This document shows positions 44,414 to 52,937 of a stretch of 64,000 bases of DNA, in pieces. The position numbers and the translations under genes are program-made. Position 1 is the first letter of the stretch. Each line of letters begins with the position of its first letter. The notes beneath the pieces were generated by a model, which saw nothing but the letters and a program-made list of their open reading frames with translations, made no database searches and was not told the DNA's origin. Where the stretch lies: contig CAVXJZ010000002.1 in the NCBI GenBank assembly GCA_963762205.1, forward strand, positions 372,001-436,000. The letters run 5' to 3'. The stretch is from VRUE01 sp963762205 (GTDB taxonomy: Bacteria; Actinomycetota; Thermoleophilia; Solirubrobacterales; 70-9).

Positions 44414-44878
44414 TCACTGCCCGGAGTTGACCCGCTTCGAGAGCTTCGTCACGCGTTGGTTGAGGCTCGCGACCTCTCCCCTGAGGTCCGCCACCTGATT
44501 GTCCAGAGCGCCGACTTCCTTGGCGAGCCCGGCGGTCTGCTGCTCGGACTTTTCCAGGGCGACGACCTGCTTTTCGAGGCTGGAGATGCGGCGACCCAGG
44601 TTCGACTGGGTCTGTTCGGCCTTGCGGGTGGCCTTTTCCGACTCGCCCTTGAGCGCTTCCTCGCTGCCGCTCACCTTCTCCTCGGCGATTCCGAGGCGGT
44701 CGTACAGGCTGGACAGCTTCGCGTCGACGGCCGCGACTTCGGATTCCTTGGCCGCTTCGTCGCTCGAGTCCTTGGCGCCGAAGGCGACGATCAGGGCGAT
44801 GGCGCCGAGCGCCAGGCCGAGGCCGGCGATCGCGATCAGGGCCCAGGGCTGCTGCTGCTGCTGGTCTTCGTTCTCCAC
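44414..44878 (-). CDS. Membrane-anchored coiled-coil protein
   Basis: The 154-residue protein has a short Gln-rich cytoplasmic N-terminus (ENEDQQQQQPW), one transmembrane helix (ALIAIAGLGLALGAIALIVAF), then about 115 residues of heptad-like sequence (VDAKLSSLYDRLGIAEEKVS ... LEKQVVALEKSEQQTAGL ... LRGEVASLNQRVTKLSKRV) predicting a long coiled coil. It probably lies outside the membrane as a dimer or trimer. No family recognised. It is separated from leuS by 51 bp. Confidence 0.75.
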   Translation of the reverse strand: MENEDQQQQQPWALIAIAGLGLALGAIALIVAFGAKDSSDEAAKESEVAAVDAKLSSLYDRLGIAEEKVSGSEEALKGESEKATRKAEQTQSNLGRRISSLEKQVVALEKSEQQTAGLAKEVGALDNQVADLRGEVASLNQRVTKLSKRVNSGQ

Positions 44879-44957
44879 TTCCCTCTCCCTTGGTTCGACG
44901 AGACGTGCTCATGAAACCATCTCATTCCCGGTCGGACGGCGCCGCGACCGCGCCCCC

Positions 44958-45386
44958 CTAGGCGAAGGTCCAGAGCTTGTTGCCGGCGAAGTTGAACGGC
45001 ATCGCGATCGCGACGGCGATCGCCTGCGCCGGGAGCTCTCCGAGCGAGGCCTCGGAGACGAGCGCCTCGAGCGCCACCAGGTTGATCAGCAGGGCGCCGA
45101 TGCTGACCGCGAAGAAGCGCATCGCCTGGAATCCGGCGTGGCCGCCGCCGGCGGCGAAGGTCCAGTGGCGGTTGAGCAGGAAGTTGTTGGTCACCGCGAC
45201 GCAGAAGGCGCCGAGCGCGGCGGCAACGTGATGGACGCCGAGGCCGCCCGTGAGGAGGGCGAACACGGCCAGGTTGACCAGATAGCCGGAGCCGCCGACG
45301 AGGCCGAACTTGACCAGCTGCAGCCAGCTCGCCGGGCGCCGGGCGGCGGCGCCGATCCTGTACGCCAGCTCGGTCGGGGGACTCAT
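44958..45386 (-). CDS. GtrA family membrane protein
   Basis: The 142-residue protein matches GtrA: VKFGLVGGSGYLVNLAVFALL, NFLLNRHWTFAAGG, and FNFAGNKLWTFA, with four predicted helices. GtrA-like proteins help flip or present polyprenyl-phosphate-linked glucose or similar sugars for cell-wall or teichoic acid glycosylation. No GtrB-like transferase is adjacent; the GT2 at 28799 is the nearest candidate partner but 16 kb away. The gene diverges from the gene at 45422. Confidence 0.88.
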   Translation of the reverse strand: MSPPTELAYRIGAAARRPASWLQLVKFGLVGGSGYLVNLAVFALLTGGLGVHHVAAALGAFCVAVTNNFLLNRHWTFAAGGGHAGFQAMRFFAVSIGALLINLVALEALVSEASLGELPAQAIAVAIAMPFNFAGNKLWTFA

Positions 45387-45421
45387 GGCAGCGCGTAAGA
45401 GTACGTAATGTTCCGGCCTCG

Positions 45422-46069
45422 ATGCGCGGCAAGAACGCCATCCTCGCCGTGCTCGGCGTCGCCGCCGCGGCCGCTCTCCTCGCCCTCGTCGTCCTCGACT
45501 CGGGCGGTGGCTCGACGACCTCGTTGAAGCGCTCCGAGATCCCCGGCCGGCCGAGCGTCGACTTCGTCTCCCCCCGCAACGGGGCCGTGCAGCGCGGGAC
45601 CGCGGTGGTGGTCAAGGCCGAGGTCGAGAGATTCCGGCTCGCGCCACGGCGCTTCGGCGGAGAACCGATGCTCGCCGAGGGCAGCATCCGCTTCAGCCTC
45701 AACCGGGTTCCCGACTGCGTCGACCCGGAGAAGCTGCGCCGGGCGGAAGAAAGCGCAATCGGCAAGGGCCGCCTGGTCGGGGCCTCGTTCGACTACCCGC
45801 AATACGCCGGGCCCAACGGGGTCCTCGGCGCCAGGATCGGCTCCAGCGGCAGCTACTCGCCGGCGACCCGGCCGGAGATCTTCTACAGCGGCCTGCGGCC
45901 GGGCTTCTACAGGCTGGTCGCCACGCTGGCCGCCAACGACGGGACGACGACCCCCTACCACGACGTCACCAGCTTCCAGATCCTCGAGAAACCGAATCAC
46001 CAGATCGCCGACTGCGTCGGCGGCAAGGTCTCCAGCGCCGCCGCGGCGGCCGCCGCGGCGCTCGACTAG
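45422..46069 (+). CDS. Membrane-anchored protein of unknown function
   Basis: The 215-residue protein starts at ATG 45422 with a basic N-terminus and one helix (ILAVLGVAAAAALLALVVLDS). The outside part begins RPSVDFVSPRNGAVQRGTAVVVKAEVERF and includes GSIRFSLNRVPDCVDPEK, then GLRPGFYRLVATLAANDGTT, a beta-sandwich-like pattern seen in DUF-type carbohydrate- or calcium-binding domains. Two cysteines (CVDPEK, DCVGGK) may pair. The tail is an alanine run. It stands alone between gtrA and the ABC exporter. Confidence 0.65.
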   Translation: MRGKNAILAVLGVAAAAALLALVVLDSGGGSTTSLKRSEIPGRPSVDFVSPRNGAVQRGTAVVVKAEVERFRLAPRRFGGEPMLAEGSIRFSLNRVPDCVDPEKLRRAEESAIGKGRLVGASFDYPQYAGPNGVLGARIGSSGSYSPATRPEIFYSGLRPGFYRLVATLAANDGTTTPYHDVTSFQILEKPNHQIADCVGGKVSSAAAAAAAALD

Positions 46070-46099
46070 ATCCCCCGCAGGACCCAATACTTCACTTTG

Positions 46100-46105
46100 T
46101 ATAGT
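46100..46105 (+). promoter_or_regulatory. Candidate -10 element for the ABC exporter operon (leaderless)
   Basis: TATAGT lies 9 nt upstream of ATG 46114 in a locally AT-rich gap, with no ribosome-binding site between. This spacing implies transcription starts at or just before the start codon, giving a leaderless mRNA, a frequent arrangement in actinobacteria. No clear -35 element. Confidence 0.4.
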
Positions 46106-46113
46106 CAGGTGCG

Positions 46114-47904
46114 ATGCGCACCTATCGCCGCCTGACGGGCTTCCTGCGGCCCTACCGGCCCCAGCTCTGGGGCTCGCTCGCCTTCGCCTGGGCGGCGATG
46201 GGGATGACCGTCCTGATCCCCTGGCTGATCGGCCGCGCCGTAAACGCGATCCAGCAGGGCGACCAGCCGGACCTGCTTCCCCTGGCGCTGGCGATCGTCG
46301 GCGCCGGGATCCTGCGGCTGGGATTGACCGTGGTGCGGCGGGTCGTCGCCGGCAAGGTCTCGCTGGCGGTCGAGTTCGATCTGCGACAGCGCTTCTACGC
46401 CCACCTGCAGCGCCTCGAGCTGGGCTTCTTCGACTCCCAGCAGACCGGCCAGCTGATGTCGCGGGCGACGGTCGATCTGCAGTCGATCCGCTTCTTCCTC
46501 GGTTACGGCCTGATCTTCATCACCCAGAACCTGCTGACGATCTTCCTCGTCACCATCGTGATGGTTGCGATCAACCCGCTGCTGGCGCTGATCGCCCTCG
46601 CTCCGGCGCCGCTGATCGTCTACACGGCGTCGCGCTACAACCGCGTCTCCCGCCCCGCCCTGCAGGAGGTCCAGCAGCGGATCGCGGAGCTGACCGCGGA
46701 AGCGGAGGAGAACATCTCCGGGGTCCGCATCGTCAAGGCCTTCGCCCGCGAGGAGCATCAGCTGCACCGCTTCCGCAGGGCCGTGACCCGCGTCTTCGAC
46801 CAGAGCATCTACTCGACCAGGCTGCAGGCGTTCTTCTCGCCGCTGATCGGGCTGCTGCCGCAGCTCGGCATCGCCCTGGTGCTGCTGGTCGGTGGGCGCC
46901 AGGTGATCGACGGCAACCTCAGCCTCGGCGACTTCACCGCCTTCTACACCTACATGGTGATCCTCGCCGGGCCGATGCGGATGCTCGGCGTCGCGATGGG
47001 GATGGCGCAGCGGGCGATCGCCTCCGGCAACCGCCTCTTCGAGATCCTCGACCGCGAGCCCCGAATCGAGGGCCCGCCGGGGGCGCCGCCGCTGCCCGAG
47101 GCCGGCGGCGGCAGCGTCCAGATGCGGGGCGTCTCGCTGACCTACGACGAGCTCAACCCGGCGGGCCCCGGTGAGGGCGCCCTGCGGGGGATCGACCTCG
47201 ACGTCGAGGCCGGGCGCACGGTCGCCCTGGTCGGGCCCTCCGGGTCCGGCAAGACCAGCCTCGTGGCGCTGATCGCGCGCCTCTACGACCCGAGCCGGGG
47301 AACGGTCTCGGTCGACGGCGCCGACGTGCGCAGCGTCGACGTCGGCAGCCTGCGGCGCGAGATCGCCTTCGTCGCCGACGACAGCTTCCTCTTCACCGCG
47401 ACGGTCGCCGACAACATCGCCTACGCCCGCCCGGACGCCTCGCGCGGGGAGATCGAAGAGGCCGCCCGGCGCGCCCAGGCGGACGGGTTCATCCGCGACC
47501 TGCCCGGCGGCTACGAGACGATGGTCGGCGAGCGCGGGCTGACCCTCTCCGGCGGCCAGCGCCAGCGGATCGCCATCGCCCGCGCCCTGCTCGCCGACCC
47601 CCGCATCCTGATCCTCGACGACGCCACCTCCTCCGTCGACGCGACGACCGAGGCGGCGATCAAGGCCGGGCTGCGCGAGGCGATGGCGGGCAGGACCACG
47701 TTCGTGATCGCCCACCGGCTCTCGACCGTCTCGCTCGCCGACGAGGTGATCGTCATCGACGGCGGCGCGATCGTCGACCGCGGCACCCACGAGCAGCTGC
47801 TCGAGGGCTGCGGCTTCTACCGCGAGATCGCCGAGCACGGGCTGGCCGACGCCGTCTTCCTGCAGCGTGACCTCGAGCAGCGCGAGGAGATGGCGCGGCT
47901 GTGA
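46114..47904 (+). CDS. ABC exporter half-transporter, degenerate-site subunit
   Basis: The 596-residue protein has six predicted helices (residues about 20-300) and a nucleotide-binding domain: Walker A GPSGSGKTS (about residue 375), signature LSGGQRQR (about 478), Walker B ILILDDATSSVD and switch FVIAHRLSTV. The catalytic glutamate after Walker B is Asp (DDATS in place of DEATS), as in the degenerate half of heterodimeric exporters such as TM287/288 and BmrCD. Its stop overlaps the start of the partner gene by 4 nt. Substrate unknown; drug or lipid export is typical. Confidence 0.93.
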   Translation: MRTYRRLTGFLRPYRPQLWGSLAFAWAAMGMTVLIPWLIGRAVNAIQQGDQPDLLPLALAIVGAGILRLGLTVVRRVVAGKVSLAVEFDLRQRFYAHLQRLELGFFDSQQTGQLMSRATVDLQSIRFFLGYGLIFITQNLLTIFLVTIVMVAINPLLALIALAPAPLIVYTASRYNRVSRPALQEVQQRIAELTAEAEENISGVRIVKAFAREEHQLHRFRRAVTRVFDQSIYSTRLQAFFSPLIGLLPQLGIALVLLVGGRQVIDGNLSLGDFTAFYTYMVILAGPMRMLGVAMGMAQRAIASGNRLFEILDREPRIEGPPGAPPLPEAGGGSVQMRGVSLTYDELNPAGPGEGALRGIDLDVEAGRTVALVGPSGSGKTSLVALIARLYDPSRGTVSVDGADVRSVDVGSLRREIAFVADDSFLFTATVADNIAYARPDASRGEIEEAARRAQADGFIRDLPGGYETMVGERGLTLSGGQRQRIAIARALLADPRILILDDATSSVDATTEAAIKAGLREAMAGRTTFVIAHRLSTVSLADEVIVIDGGAIVDRGTHEQLLEGCGFYREIAEHGLADAVFLQRDLEQREEMARL

Positions 47905-49748
47905 GTGGAGCGCGAACATTTGCGCTGGGCGATATCGGAAGGCTCGCCCAAGCCCTCTGGAGACTCCTCAGGGGCCAGGACCAGCGCGGCCGCAAGGTGC
48001 GCTGGATGGTCGGGCTGCTTCGCCCCTACCGGGGCAGGGTCGCCCTGATGTTCGCCGCGCTGCTGGTCGCGACCGGCGCCGGCCTCGCCCCCCCGTATCT
48101 CGCCGGCCTCGCCGTCGACGACGGGATCGTCGCCGGCGACGTCTCCGCCCTGGACGGGATCGTCGTCGCCTTCGCCGTCGTCGCCACCCTCTACGCCTCG
48201 GCCACCTACCTGCAGACCTACCTCGTCGGCTGGGTCGGCACCCGCGCCCTGCAGGACCTGCGCGAGCGCGTATTCGTCCACCTGCAGGGGATGTCGATCG
48301 GATTCTTCACGCGGCGCAGCCCGGGCGTCCTGATCAGCCGCATGACCAATGACATCGAGGCGCTCAACCAGCTCGTCACCGACGGCGTGGTGACGATGTT
48401 CTCGAGCACCCTGACTCTCGTCGGCGTGGTCGTCATCCTGCTCTTCCTCGACCTGCAGCTGGCGCTGGTCACGTTCCTCACCTTCCCGCTGATCGCCGCC
48501 GCCAGCGTCGTCTTCCGGATCGTCTCGCACGGCGCCTACCGACTGACCCGCGAGCGGATCGCCGCGGTCACCGCCTATCTCCAGGAGAGCCTCAGCGGGG
48601 TCAGGGTCGTGCGCAGCTTCGGCCAGGAGCCCCGCCACGTCGGGGCGATGACCGAGCTCAACGAAGCCAACCGCGAAGCGAACCTGAAGACCGTCTACCT
48701 GAACGCCTCCTACTTCCCGGCCGTCGAGCTGCTGGCCGCGGTCGGCACCGCCGCGATCCTGCTCTACGGCGGCACCCAGGCGATCGACGGCGCGATCCAG
48801 ATCGGCGTGATCGTCGCCTTCGTCGGCTACCTGACGACCTTCTTCGAACCGATCCAGCAGCTGTCCCAGCTGTACACGACCTACCAGCAGGGCATGGCGG
48901 CGCTGGACAAGATCTTCGACCTGCTCGACACCGCCCCGGACATGGTCGACGCCCCGGACGCGATCGACCCCGGCGAGATCCGCGGCGAGATCCGCATGGA
49001 CGGCGTCTGGTTCTCCTATGCCCGGGAAGGCGCCGGCGAGGACGGAGGCCCCGATGGGCCCTGGGCGCTGGCCGACGTCAACCTGCACGTGCCCCCTGGG
49101 CAGACGCTGGCGCTGGTCGGCTCGACCGGGGCCGGCAAGTCCACCTTCGCCAAGCTCGTCGCCCGCTTTTACGACCCCCAGCGGGGCACCGTCTCGATCG
49201 ACGGCCACGACCTGCGGACGGTTCGCCAGCGCGCCCTGCGGGGACGGCTCGGCATCGTCCCCCAGGAGGGCTTCCTCTTCTCGGGAAGCGTCCGCGAGAA
49301 CATCGCCTTCGGCCGGCCCGAGGCGACGCTGGAGGAGATCGAGGCGGCGGCGGCGACCGTCGGCGCCACCGAGTTCATCGCCGCCCTGCCGGCCGGGATC
49401 GAGACCGAGGTCGGCGAGCGCGGAGTGCAGCTCTCGGCCGGGCAGCGCCAGCTGGTCGCCTTCGCGCGGGCCCTGCTGGCCGAGCCGAGCATCCTGATCC
49501 TCGACGAGGCGACCTCGAACGTCGACGTCCGCACCGAGCGCACGATCGAGCGCGGCCTCGAGCGACTGCTCAGTGGCCGCACCGCGATCGTCATCGCCCA
49601 CCGCCTCTCGACGATCCGCCGCGCCGGCAAGATCGTCGTCATGGAGAACGGCGCGATCGCCGAGCAGGGCACCCACGAGGAGCTGATCGAGGCGGGCGGG
49701 CCCTACTCGCGGCTCTACGGCGCCTGGTCGGAATCCAGCGCCGCCTAG
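47901..49748 (+). CDS. ABC exporter half-transporter, catalytic subunit
   Basis: The 615-residue partner of the preceding gene has a GTG start at 47901. It has six helices, with an N-terminal extension of about 30 residues ahead of the first. Its NBD shows Walker A GSTGAGKST (about 406), Walker B ILILDEATSNVD with the catalytic Glu present, and IVIAHRLSTI, but its signature is LSAGQRQL rather than LSGGQ. In a heterodimer this signature faces the partner's Asp-bearing site, so one ATP site is doubly degenerate and the other consensus. The 4-nt overlap supports equimolar expression. Confidence 0.93.
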   Translation: MSGARTFALGDIGRLAQALWRLLRGQDQRGRKVRWMVGLLRPYRGRVALMFAALLVATGAGLAPPYLAGLAVDDGIVAGDVSALDGIVVAFAVVATLYASATYLQTYLVGWVGTRALQDLRERVFVHLQGMSIGFFTRRSPGVLISRMTNDIEALNQLVTDGVVTMFSSTLTLVGVVVILLFLDLQLALVTFLTFPLIAAASVVFRIVSHGAYRLTRERIAAVTAYLQESLSGVRVVRSFGQEPRHVGAMTELNEANREANLKTVYLNASYFPAVELLAAVGTAAILLYGGTQAIDGAIQIGVIVAFVGYLTTFFEPIQQLSQLYTTYQQGMAALDKIFDLLDTAPDMVDAPDAIDPGEIRGEIRMDGVWFSYAREGAGEDGGPDGPWALADVNLHVPPGQTLALVGSTGAGKSTFAKLVARFYDPQRGTVSIDGHDLRTVRQRALRGRLGIVPQEGFLFSGSVRENIAFGRPEATLEEIEAAAATVGATEFIAALPAGIETEVGERGVQLSAGQRQLVAFARALLAEPSILILDEATSNVDVRTERTIERGLERLLSGRTAIVIAHRLSTIRRAGKIVVMENGAIAEQGTHEELIEAGGPYSRLYGAWSESSAA

Positions 49749-49792
49749 CTCCGCGTCGAATCGCGCCGCCGAGCGCAACCGGCCCACCTGGG

Positions 49793-49825
49793 GCGCCGGA
49801 ACTCCCGGGGGGAGAATTCCGGCGC
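49793..49825. terminator. GC-rich hairpin between the ABC operon and the AbiEi-like gene
   Basis: GCGCCGGAACTCCC (49793-49806) pairs with GGGAG then TTCCGGCGC (ending 49825), with a 2-nt AA bulge. It can form a strong stem-loop downstream of the ABC genes. No T-run follows, so it may act as an attenuator or RNA-stability element rather than an intrinsic terminator. Confidence 0.45.
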
Positions 49826-49829
49826 GGCA

Positions 49830-49861
49830 AACCTTTTGGCCCCCATGGGGGCCAAAAGGTT
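49830..49861. promoter_or_regulatory. Perfect 32-bp palindrome centred on the ATG of the AbiEi-like gene
   Basis: Positions 49830-49845 are the exact reverse complement of 49846-49861. The half-site is AACCTTTTGGCCCCCA and the centre falls between A and T of the start codon at 49845. As DNA it is an ideal dimer-binding site; as RNA it would hide the start codon in a hairpin. The AbiEi family binds inverted repeats for autoregulation, so an operator is likely. Confidence 0.75.
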
Positions 49862-50780
49862 GGATAGGCGCAGCGCGGCGGCCTGGAGCCTTGCCGGGAA
49901 GCAGCACGGGCTGATCGCCCGGCGCGACCTGCTGGCCCTCGGGTTCAGCTCGAACGAGATCCGGCATCGCCTCGACAGGGGACGGCTGCACGCCGTGGCC
50001 CACGGCGTCTACGCGGTCGGCTGGCCCCGGCTGACGAGGAGACAACGCTGGATGGCGGCGGTGCTCGCCTGCGGAGACGACGCCGCGCTCAGCCATCGCA
50101 GCGCCGCGGCGCTCTGGGAGATCGGGCGCGAGGTCGGCTCCGCGGTCGACGTAAGCGTCCGCCGCCGATCCAGTCTCCGGCGCCCCGGGGTCCGATCCAG
50201 AGGCCGCCTCAGGCTGCCCGCGCGGGACGTGACGCGGCGCGACGGGATTCCGGTGACCACGCCCGCTCGCACCCTCGTCGACCTGGCGTCCGAAGCCGGC
50301 GCGCTGGAGCTGGAGCGCGCCGTGAACGAGGCAGACAAGCGGGACCTCATCGATCCCGAGGAGCTGCGGGGGAGCCTGGCCGGGTTCTCTGGCGAGCCGG
50401 GGGTCCGGGCGCTGCGGACGCTCCTCGACCGCGACACCTTCCTGCTCTCCGACTCGGACCTCGAGGTGATCTTCCGGCCGATCGCCGCCGCCGCGGGCCT
50501 GCCGCCACCCCTGAGCAAACAGGTGGTCAACGGGTACGAGGTCGACTTTCACTGGCCCGCTCTGGGCCTGATCGTGGAAACCGACGGCCTGCGCTACCAC
50601 CGGACCCCGTCCGCACAGGCCAGGGACAGGGCCCGGGACCAGGCGCACGTCGCGACCGGCCTCACCGTCCTCCGCTTCACCCACGGGCAGATCAAGGACC
50701 AACCGCGTTACGTCCAGGGGATCCTGGCGCAGAGCGCGCGAAGGCTGAGCCGAGCCGGTCGACAGGCGAGGGAACGCTAG
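49845..50780 (+). CDS. AbiEi-type winged-helix / DUF559 endonuclease-like protein, second copy
   Basis: The 311-residue protein starts at ATG 49845 (a TTG at 49836 is the alternative). The winged-helix part reads KQHGLIARRDLLALGFSSNEIRHRLDRGRLHAVAHGVYAVG and AALSHRSAAALWEIG. The C-terminal DUF559/Vsr-like part reads GYEVDFHWPALGLIVETDGLRYHRTPSAQARDRARDQAH, with Asp, Glu and His in nuclease-like spacing. It is a paralogue of the protein at 14033. No AbiEii toxin gene is adjacent. The start codon lies at the centre of a 32-bp palindrome. Confidence 0.78.
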   Translation: MGAKRLDRRSAAAWSLAGKQHGLIARRDLLALGFSSNEIRHRLDRGRLHAVAHGVYAVGWPRLTRRQRWMAAVLACGDDAALSHRSAAALWEIGREVGSAVDVSVRRRSSLRRPGVRSRGRLRLPARDVTRRDGIPVTTPARTLVDLASEAGALELERAVNEADKRDLIDPEELRGSLAGFSGEPGVRALRTLLDRDTFLLSDSDLEVIFRPIAAAAGLPPPLSKQVVNGYEVDFHWPALGLIVETDGLRYHRTPSAQARDRARDQAHVATGLTVLRFTHGQIKDQPRYVQGILAQSARRLSRAGRQARER

Positions 50781-50819
50781 CCGGAGCCGATGCCTCCCGC
50801 GCAGGCGGGCCGGGAGCGG

Positions 50820-51512
50820 CTAGCCGGGTCCGATGCCGCCCGAGCCGCCCCCGCCTTCTTCGCCGCCGGGGGTGCCGGTGCCGCCGCCTTCGGCGGTGCC
50901 GCCGGCGCCGCCGGTTTCGGGCGCGGCTTCTTCGGGCGCGGCTTCTTCGGGAGCGGCTTCTTCGGGCGCAGCTTCTTCGGTTGCCGCTTCTCCGCCACCG
51001 GCGCCGCCGGTGGTGACTTCGGGGGCGCTGGGTGCCTCCGCGCAGGCTTCGAAGCCGTAGGCGGACGCCGTTTCCTGGAACGATTCGAGCGCCGTGGAGA
51101 CCTTCGCCTGCGCCGTCGCCAGCGCTTCGTCGTCACCGCGCTCGGAGGCAAGCTCGGCGTCGGACTCGGCCTGGGCCAGTTCCTCGGCCGCGGTGGCGAA
51201 CTCTTCGTAGCCTTCGGCTTCGTCCGGCGTGCCGAGTGCCTGCAGCCGGTCGACCATGCCGCCGTAGAGGGAGGCCGCCTGCGAGACCTGGTCGGAGCTT
51301 TTGGTTTCGCTGGCGACGACCGTGCCCACGGCGGCGTTGACCTCGGCGCAGATGGCGTCCCCCTGGGCGATCAGCTCCTGCTTGGTCAGCGTCGTCGCCG
51401 CTTCCGTCGTCGCCACCGGCGCGGCCGTCGTCCCGCCGTCACCGCCGCCGCAACCCGCGAAGGCAAGGGCGGCCAGTGGAAAGACGAGGACGGTGAGGGC
51501 GCGGGATCTCAT
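50820..51512 (-). CDS. Lipoprotein with helical core and acidic repeat tail
   Basis: The 230-residue protein has a lipoprotein signal (LTVLVFPLAALAFAGCGGG) with the cysteine of LAFAGC as the lipidation site, then a Thr-rich linker. Residues about 45-155 are helical and include two Cys (DAICAEV, GFEACAEAP). The last 70 residues carry five related units giving repeated EEAAP, then a Gly-rich end. It is exposed on the outer face of the membrane. A similar helical lipoprotein layout is common in Solirubrobacterales, with no known function. Confidence 0.75.
   Translation of the reverse strand: MRSRALTVLVFPLAALAFAGCGGGDGGTTAAPVATTEAATTLTKQELIAQGDAICAEVNAAVGTVVASETKSSDQVSQAASLYGGMVDRLQALGTPDEAEGYEEFATAAEELAQAESDAELASERGDDEALATAQAKVSTALESFQETASAYGFEACAEAPSAPEVTTGGAGGGEAATEEAAPEEAAPEEAAPEEAAPETGGAGGTAEGGGTGTPGGEEGGGGSGGIGPG
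50916..50990 (-). repeat. 15-bp tandem repeat coding for EEAAP units
   Basis: Five units of 15 bp start at 50916, 50931, 50946, 50961 and 50976; the first two are identical and the others differ at one to four positions. They encode the EEAAP-type tail of the lipoprotein. The length is a multiple of three, so copy-number change would alter tail length without frameshift. Confidence 0.85.
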
Positions 51513-51563
51513 CGAAGGGGCGACGGTAGCAGAGCGAAAGGCGCCCTGTGCAGGGATTTAGCA

Positions 51564-51634
51564 CTGCGGCCCAGGGACTCGAACCCCGACTACCTCGTCC
51601 AGAGCGAGGCGTGCTGCCATTACACCAGGCCGCA
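51564..51634 (-). tRNA. tRNA-Gln (CTG anticodon)
   Basis: This 71-nt cloverleaf lies on the minus strand. The acceptor TGCGGCC pairs with GGCCGCA, the D-arm region reads TGGTGTAATGGCAGCA (the hallmark of bacterial tRNA-Gln), the anticodon stem CTCG/CGAG closes a loop with CTG, and the T-arm is GGGGTTCGAGTCCC. No CCA is encoded. Confidence 0.93.
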
Positions 51635-51675
51635 AGGAGCGTCCCGCAGGATACTGAGAGCTGGGTCCGGGAAGC

Positions 51676-52914
51676 TCAGGGACCGATCGCCGAGAGGTCG
51701 CTGTCGGGATCGGCGATCTCGCCCCTGGCGCCGGAGGCGTCGACCCCGTCGGCGAGCAGGCGGCGCGCCTCGGCGAGGTCCTCGGGGCGGCCGACGCTGA
51801 GCGCGCCCGAGACCCTTCCCTCCCGCAGGTACCAGACGGAGAACTCACCGGCGTCGCGGTCACCGCGCCAGATCGGGTCCTCGTCCCAGTCCAGGGGCGG
51901 GCCGACGCACTCGAGCCCGGCCCAGTCGGCGAGGTCGCTGAAGAAGTAGGGCACGACCTCGAAGTCGGCGTCGGCGCCGAGCATGTTGCCGGCGGCGTGC
52001 ATGCCCTGCTGCATCGCCACGTCCCAGTGCTCGACCCGCAAACGACGGCCGTGGACGACGCTCTCGTAGGAGCAGCAATCGCCGGCGGCGTAGATGCCGT
52101 CGGCCGATGTGCGCAGCTTCGAGTCGCAGACGATCCCATCGTCGACCTCGAGCCCGGCGCGCTGAGCGAGCATCGCGTCAGCCCGCACGCCGGCGCCGAC
52201 GATCACGGTGTCGCACTCGATCGCGAGGCCGCTCCTGGCGATCACGGCCCTGACCCGGCCGTCGCCCTCGTAGGCCTCCAGCTCCTCGCCGCCGTGGATC
52301 TTCACGCCGTGGGACTCGAGCAACTCGTGGAACCAGCGCCCCGCCTGCTCGCCGAGCGTCGTCGAGAACACGGTGTCCTCCTGCATCAGGATCGTGCAGT
52401 CGACCCCCTTGGCGGCGAGCGAGGCAGCGACCTCGGCGCCGATGTAGCTGCCTCCGATCAGGACCACGCGCTCGGCCGCCTCGGCGTCGGCGCGAATCGC
52501 GTCCGAGTTGCCGAAGGCACGCAGGTAATGAACGCCCTCGTTCTCGGCGCCCTCGACGCGGAGGATGTTGACCATCGCCCCCGTGCCCAGCAACGCCCGA
52601 CCGAAGGCCACCTCCTCGCCGCCCTGGATCTGCGCGGTGCGGGCCGCGGGGTCGACCGACATCACGTTGCGGCCGGTGAGCAGCTCGACCTCGTTCTCCT
52701 GGTACCAGGAGGCGGGGTTGACGTGGGCGTCCTCCCGGGTGGCCTCGCCGCGCAGGTACTCCTTGGAGAGCGGCGGCCGTTCGTAGGGTGGCTCGGGCTC
52801 GCGGCCGACGAGCAGGACCGAGCCGTCGGCGCCGCGCCTGCGCAGCTCGGCCGCGCAGTGCGCCGAGGCCATGCCGCCGCCGATGAGGAGGAAGTCGACT
52901 TCGCGATCGGCCAC
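51676..52914 (-). CDS. FAD/NAD-dependent oxidoreductase (ferredoxin reductase-like)
   Basis: The 412-residue protein has a GTG start at 52914. The FAD motif is FLLIGGGMASAHCAAELRRRG, then PPYERPPLSKEYLRGE, which is typical of rubredoxin/ferredoxin reductases of the BphA4/rhodocoxin type. The NAD motif is VVLIGGSYIGAEVAASLAAKG, and the FAD C-terminal motif is GIYAAGDCCSYES. It would pass electrons from NADH to a small iron-sulfur partner; no ferredoxin gene is nearby. GTG 52914 is chosen because the Rossmann strand begins a few residues later. It lies 24 bp after the trkA-like gene. Confidence 0.9.
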   Translation of the reverse strand: MADREVDFLLIGGGMASAHCAAELRRRGADGSVLLVGREPEPPYERPPLSKEYLRGEATREDAHVNPASWYQENEVELLTGRNVMSVDPAARTAQIQGGEEVAFGRALLGTGAMVNILRVEGAENEGVHYLRAFGNSDAIRADAEAAERVVLIGGSYIGAEVAASLAAKGVDCTILMQEDTVFSTTLGEQAGRWFHELLESHGVKIHGGEELEAYEGDGRVRAVIARSGLAIECDTVIVGAGVRADAMLAQRAGLEVDDGIVCDSKLRTSADGIYAAGDCCSYESVVHGRRLRVEHWDVAMQQGMHAAGNMLGADADFEVVPYFFSDLADWAGLECVGPPLDWDEDPIWRGDRDAGEFSVWYLREGRVSGALSVGRPEDLAEARRLLADGVDASGARGEIADPDSDLSAIGP

Positions 52915-52937
52915 GGGGCGCCCTACCGGTCCTGGCC

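Noticed and set aside
47817..50702. A 961-codon minus-strand frame opposite the ABC transporter pair
   Set aside because: It lies antisense to two genes with complete ABC motifs, shows no domain sequence, and has the Val/Asp/Arg-rich composition typical of shadow frames in this genome.
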